Origin: Paenibacillus amylolyticus
Lineage (GTDB): Bacteria; Bacillota; Bacilli; Paenibacillales; Paenibacillaceae
Length of the DNA: 64,000 nucleotides
Direction of reading: 5' to 3'
Assembly (NCBI RefSeq): GCF_029689945.1
Contig: NZ_CP121451.1
Location: 3,410,001-3,474,000 of the forward strand
Under the pieces are notes generated by a model. It saw only the letters and a list, made by a program, of their open reading frames with translations, did no database searches and had not been told where the DNA came from. Below are positions 61,611 to 64,000 of this stretch, in pieces. Numbering within the stretch: position 1 is the first letter of the stretch; each line of letters begins with the position of its first letter. Made by a program: the position numbers and the translations under genes.

Positions 61611-62566
61611 ATGTTTACGCAAATAGGCGAGATTGCTGAACCGATTCCCGTAGTACAATCTGATACAAAATGTGATATTGTCTATCATCTTTTCAAGTCC
61701 GATCCCAGTCTCGAAGGTATAGCTGTTATGGGGGAGAAAGGGGTGTCATTGATGATGCGCCCGCGATTCTTTCAGCAGATTGGAACCCAGTATGGCTATA
61801 ACCTGTATATGGGGCGTCCTGTAGAGCTGGTGATGAACACACAGGCTTTGGTCGTGGATTATTCGGAACAGATCACTGATGTCAGTGTTCTAGCCATGGA
61901 TCGGGATGAAGGGGAGATATATGACGTTGTACTGGTCACGTCAGGCGAACGTTTCTATGGAGCTGTGAGTATTCGCCGTTTGCTGCTTGCTGTTGCTGAT
62001 GTGCGGGCTGAGATGGCGATTTTTATGAACCCGCTGACAGGCCTTCCTGGGAACCATATCATCGACGAACGGCTATATCAGGCGCTTCAGTTGGACCATT
62101 TTAGCGTACTGTACGTTGATCTCGATCAATTTAAATCCTACAATGATAGCTACGGTTTCAAAATGGGGGATCAGCTTATTCAGGCGACAGCTAACTTGCT
62201 TCGCAAGCTTTTTGTTTTCCCTGAAGCTTTTCTTGGACATATCGGTGGTGATGATTTTATTGTCATCCTGAACCACCATGATTACCAACAGATTAGTGAG
62301 GAAGTCATCACAGGTTTTGAGGAAATGAAAAAGATGTTTTACAACGAGCAAGATTGGCATCATCAATATGTTCTGGGGAAGGACGTTCCGGGCAGACTCG
62401 GCCCATTCCTCTGGTGTCGGTATCCATCGCCGTTGTCACCAACAGCAAGCAAAAATATGAAAACATAGATCAGATTATTGATGAGGCCACACGGATCAAA
62501 AAAGGCTGTAAAGCGATTGCCGGCAGCATCATCTGTGCAAATGATACCATCAGTCATCCATGTTAA
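61611..62566 (+). CDS. CBS-GGDEF protein, frameshift near the end
   Basis: Putative cyclic-di-GMP signalling protein. Residues about 10-130 look like a CBS-domain pair (a nucleotide sensor); a GGDEF domain follows (LYVDLDQFKSYNDSYGFKMGD, and HIGGDDF in place of GGDEF). GGDDF occurs in a known subset of these proteins, so activity cannot be decided. No EAL domain or membrane helix. The frame breaks near 62381: four G's where five give VLGEGRSGQTRPIPLVSVSIAVV. Joined length about 318 residues. Confidence 0.85.
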
Positions 62567-62587
62567 AAGTAAACTACACAGTAAAGT

Positions 62588-62640
62588 GCAGAAAACCGCT
62601 ACTTATCAGGTATTAGTCACCTGTAATAGCGGTTTTTCTA
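62588..62640 (+). terminator. Terminator after the GGDEF gene
   Basis: AAACCGCTACTTATCAGGT pairs with ACCTGTAATAGCGGTTTT, followed by C and T-rich sequence. Confidence 0.85.
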
Positions 62641-62726
62641 TCATTTTATGCGTATCGAAGGTTATGTCACGATAGTAACTCCGACTTCATTATGTATACA
62701 TTTAAGTACGTTTGATAGGAGTTCAC

Positions 62727-63529
62727 TTAGATTCGAATATCGACCGATGGATATGAACCACCAGGAGATGTAGAAGACGAAGATTGCGAGCTGTCTCCTG
62801 ATTCCTGAACTGTGATTTTGCCATCGGATGGATTCTCCGTACTTCCCGTTTTCTTTCCATCATTTACTTCCTGATCTTCTTCTACATTTGCTGCAGAGAT
62901 TGGAGGTTGTACCTTTTCTTTAGGTGCGGGCTGCTGGATCTCTTTACCAAGTCTCCGATCTTCTGATTGACCTTGCTCAACTGGGTGTTGATGTCCTGAA
63001 CTACTTCTCGTTTTGCCTGGAAAACGGTACGTTCTGCATTTTCCATCATCATGGATTTGCCGATATCTTTTTCTGCGTTGATCTCCAGAACGAGTCGGTC
63101 GAAGCGGGTTTCTCCTTCGGTAGTTTGAATAGAGCTCTGCATACGATCACGCAAACCGACCAGTTTACCCAATTGATCATAAGTCTGACTGTGCTTAATT
63201 AGATGGTCCAACGAAGGGGCTTGTGTCTCATCGGTTAATTTGGTTTGTTGCTGTTGAGTCTTTTCGGGCTGTCTTAATTTGTTCTTTTCCTCCAAATCCT
63301 CTGCTTTAATTTGGGCAATTTGGCTATCGATCTGGGATATGGAGCTTGTTAAGGATTTAATCCGCTGAGCTTTGGTTTTGGTGTCCAACTCGTCATTGGT
63401 TTTTACCCCTTGCATTTCTTCATTGAGTCGGATCTTCTGCTGCATGAGTGCCTGAATTTCCTTATCCCGATTGGAGACTTGATTTCCGGGAGTGAAACTG
63501 CTTTTGGTTGCAGATGAGATTGAATTCAT
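62727..63529 (-). CDS. FlxA-like coiled-coil protein, frameshift
   Basis: Function unknown. The N-terminal two thirds are a predicted coiled coil ([40 protein letters not shown]) of the FlxA-like type. The frame breaks near 62944: one A (three seen, four needed on this strand) restores [17 protein letters not shown] and an acidic, Ser-rich tail ending PSVDIRI at 62727. Joined length about 267 residues. No signal peptide. It is convergent with the GGDEF gene and stands alone. Confidence 0.72.
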
Positions 63530-63659
63530 ATCCTCGTTCTCCTTCTCTCTTTATCATGATTCTATTTACATATATCGGATGTTAAGAGAAGGATTTGAAG
63601 GGTTTTTTCGTCGGAATGGATTCATTTACATCGGTTATATTGCGTATCTCATCATAATA

Positions 63660-63678
63660 ATTGATAATGGTTATCAAT
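63660..63678. promoter_or_regulatory. Fur box upstream of an AraC-type regulator
   Basis: ATTGATAAT-G-GTTATCAAT is a near-perfect palindrome; the core TGATAAT-N-ATTATCA of the Bacillus Fur box is matched with one change. It overlaps a possible TTGCGT-17-GATAAT promoter. Iron repression of the downstream gene is inferred. Confidence 0.75.
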
Positions 63679-63729
63679 AAGTGTGTAGTGTTCAGACATA
63701 ATCTATGGATACGGAGATGGGTTAGCAAA

Positions 63730-64000
63730 ATGTGGAATGATTATTATATCCTTTGGAACTATGCTGCGGTGAGTATAACAGATATCCGTTATATGGAATT
63801 AGAGGCTTATGAAGAGATGAAATATAAATTTCCAACAAGTACCTTTGTACTCACCATTCAAGGTGATGCTGGAGTGACGATAGATAATCAAACGTATAAA
63901 GTGAGTCGTTTTTATGTTCTCCATGGCGGTAAAGGGAGTAAATTGATCATTCAAGCAGGCGAATTGGGATTGCACTTATATTACTTGATGTACAAAGCAA
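63730..64000 (+). CDS. AraC-family regulator, N-terminal part (runs off the window)
   Basis: The 90 residues visible form a cupin-like sensor domain (TSTFVLTIQGDAGVTIDN, VSRFYVLHGGKGSKLII). The VLHGGKG block is typical of Paenibacillus and Bacillus Btr-like regulators that bind siderophores and activate iron uptake; some are fused to a siderophore-binding domain. The DNA-binding part lies beyond the window. The Fur box 52 bases upstream supports an iron role. Initiation at ATG 63730; the upstream site is weak. Confidence 0.68.
   Translation, partial: MWNDYYILWNYAAVSITDIRYMELEAYEEMKYKFPTSTFVLTIQGDAGVTIDNQTYKVSRFYVLHGGKGSKLIIQAGELGLHLYYLMYKA

Noticed and set aside
63492..63680. 62-codon frame across the FlxA-like gene start and the Fur box
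   Set aside because: It runs through the start region of the opposite gene and the Fur palindrome and lacks a ribosome site.

Overview
The window looks like chromosomal DNA of a spore-forming Firmicute, most likely Paenibacillus. The evidence is moderate GC with Bacillales Shine-Dalgarno sites and TTG/GTG starts, a full spoIIIA operon, spoIVB and spo0A, spore photoproduct lyase, and a gene order from mntR to spo0A that closely follows the Bacillus subtilis yqh-spoIIIA-acc-nusB-folD-xse-isp-dxs-recN-spo0A block. No tRNA, rRNA or CRISPR was seen.

Layout. 1-6230: anaerobic fermentation genes adhE, pflB and pflA, with two FNR-type palindromes ahead of pflB. 6371-14772: a carbohydrate operon with lipoprotein binding protein, two permeases, a YesM/YesN-like two-component pair and a GH3 beta-N-acetylglucosaminidase, probably for amino-sugar or wall-fragment uptake. 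15034-17277: a large secreted PKD protein. 17570-24564: zur, yidD, a T-box leader and metG, the Zur-controlled znuACB zinc importer, and ccdA. 24709-36253: splB, mntR, a GHL10 glycoside-hydrolase-like protein, yqhO-yqhP-yqhQ-yqhR, aroQ, yqhT, efp, lysC and comB. 36379-42298: the sigma-E-type spoIIIAA-AH operon. 42432-53093: accBC, yqhY/amaP/DUF2273, nusB, folD, xseAB, ispA, dxs and tlyA. 53178-58602: a membrane protein, argR, recN, spoIVB and spo0A, the last preceded by three 0A boxes.

The most unusual segment is 58589-61367. The 3' end and terminator of spo0A are repeated about 2.6 kb downstream. Between the copies lies AT-rich DNA with a decayed tyrosine-recombinase start, a putative secreted toxin and downstream immunity gene, and a small basic membrane peptide with its own promoter. 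It reads as a small integrated toxin-immunity island that used the spo0A 3' end as its attachment site. After it come a CBS-GGDEF protein, a FlxA-like coiled-coil protein and the start of an AraC-type regulator behind a Fur box.

Two families of intergenic repeats occur: a structured 128-bp element at 2727 and 33198, and a MITE-like element at 54199 with a shortened copy at 46558.

A caution for every reader: about twenty genes, including essential ones (metG, folD), carry single-base frameshifts, nearly all explained by one base missing from a homopolymer run. I read these as sequencing or assembly errors, not real pseudogenes, and annotate each such gene across its full span.
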